Below, piece by piece: positions 57,591 through 57,621 of a DNA stretch of 57,621 bases (position 1 is the stretch's first letter; each line of letters opens with the position of its first letter). Both the position numbers and the translations under genes were made by a program. This DNA is from Paulinella micropora. Lineage: Eukaryota > Cercozoa > Imbricatea > Euglyphida. A model generated the notes under the pieces. That model had not been told where the DNA came from. It did no database searches and was given only the letters and a program-made list of their open reading frames with translations. The stretch lies in NCBI GenBank assembly GCA_009731375.1, contig BJOX01000198.1, positions 182,817 through 240,437 on the forward strand. The letters run 5' to 3'.

Positions 57591-57621
<31 letters not shown>
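57591..57621. repeat. Poly-A at window end
   Basis: Homopolymer A run of 31 bases in the intron upstream of the first visible exon; it may be a sequencing or assembly end. Confidence 0.9.

Overview
This window is nuclear DNA from an intron-rich microbial eukaryote, most likely a protist or alga. It has canonical GT-AG introns, exons of 33 to about 500 bp, abundant microsatellites, and truncated retroposons with microsatellite tails. I cannot name the species. The combination of ankyrin repeats, an HGD/DFD-type kinase and a TIR domain reminds me of families in haptophytes, stramenopiles and unicellular relatives of animals, but that is recall and not a search result.

One very large gene on the minus strand dominates the window. 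Its visible part runs from about 57,559 to a stop codon at 17,317-17,319, and its 5' end lies outside the window. In reading order (high to low coordinate) it encodes four visible ankyrin modules (about 57.6-29.0 kb), a linker exon (28.9-29.3 kb), a protein kinase domain (27.4-23.4 kb), a TIR domain (22.8-22.0 kb), a second Rossmann/TIR-like segment (21.6-19.8 kb), a charged coiled coil (19.4-18.9 kb), and a Ser/Ala/Pro-rich tail with a Cys-rich C-terminus (17.65-17.32 kb). Most ankyrin exons are 96-105 bp, encode one repeat of about 33 residues, and have phase-0 boundaries. Each module starts with an exon lacking the usual DG-T-AL opening and usually ends with a short 26-residue exon. The architecture suggests a receptor or scaffold that recognises ligands through ankyrin repeats and signals through kinase and TIR domains, resembling innate-immune receptors; this role is inferred.

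The introns are almost entirely simple repeats: CT/GA, GATA/TATC, CATA/TATG, ATT, GAA and pentanucleotides. They carry fragments of at least four dispersed repeat families: RepA (about 500 bp, TATC-tailed), RepB (ATT-flanked), a tRNA-headed SINE with an ATT tail, and the 3' end of a non-LTR retrotransposon with a restriction-like endonuclease motif. The first 16 kb and the 3' flank of the gene (16.0-17.3 kb) hold microsatellites, RepA copies and unassigned single-copy-looking DNA. Long inverted CATA/TATG arrays surround an AT-rich core at 10.4-11.2 kb.

Twenty runs of N interrupt the sequence, many bordered by poly-C on the left and poly-G on the right. Parts of the kinase N-lobe, the kinase C-terminus, the coiled coil and the fourth ankyrin module are missing or disturbed for this reason. 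I found no convincing gene on the plus strand; almost all long plus-strand frames are translated microsatellites.
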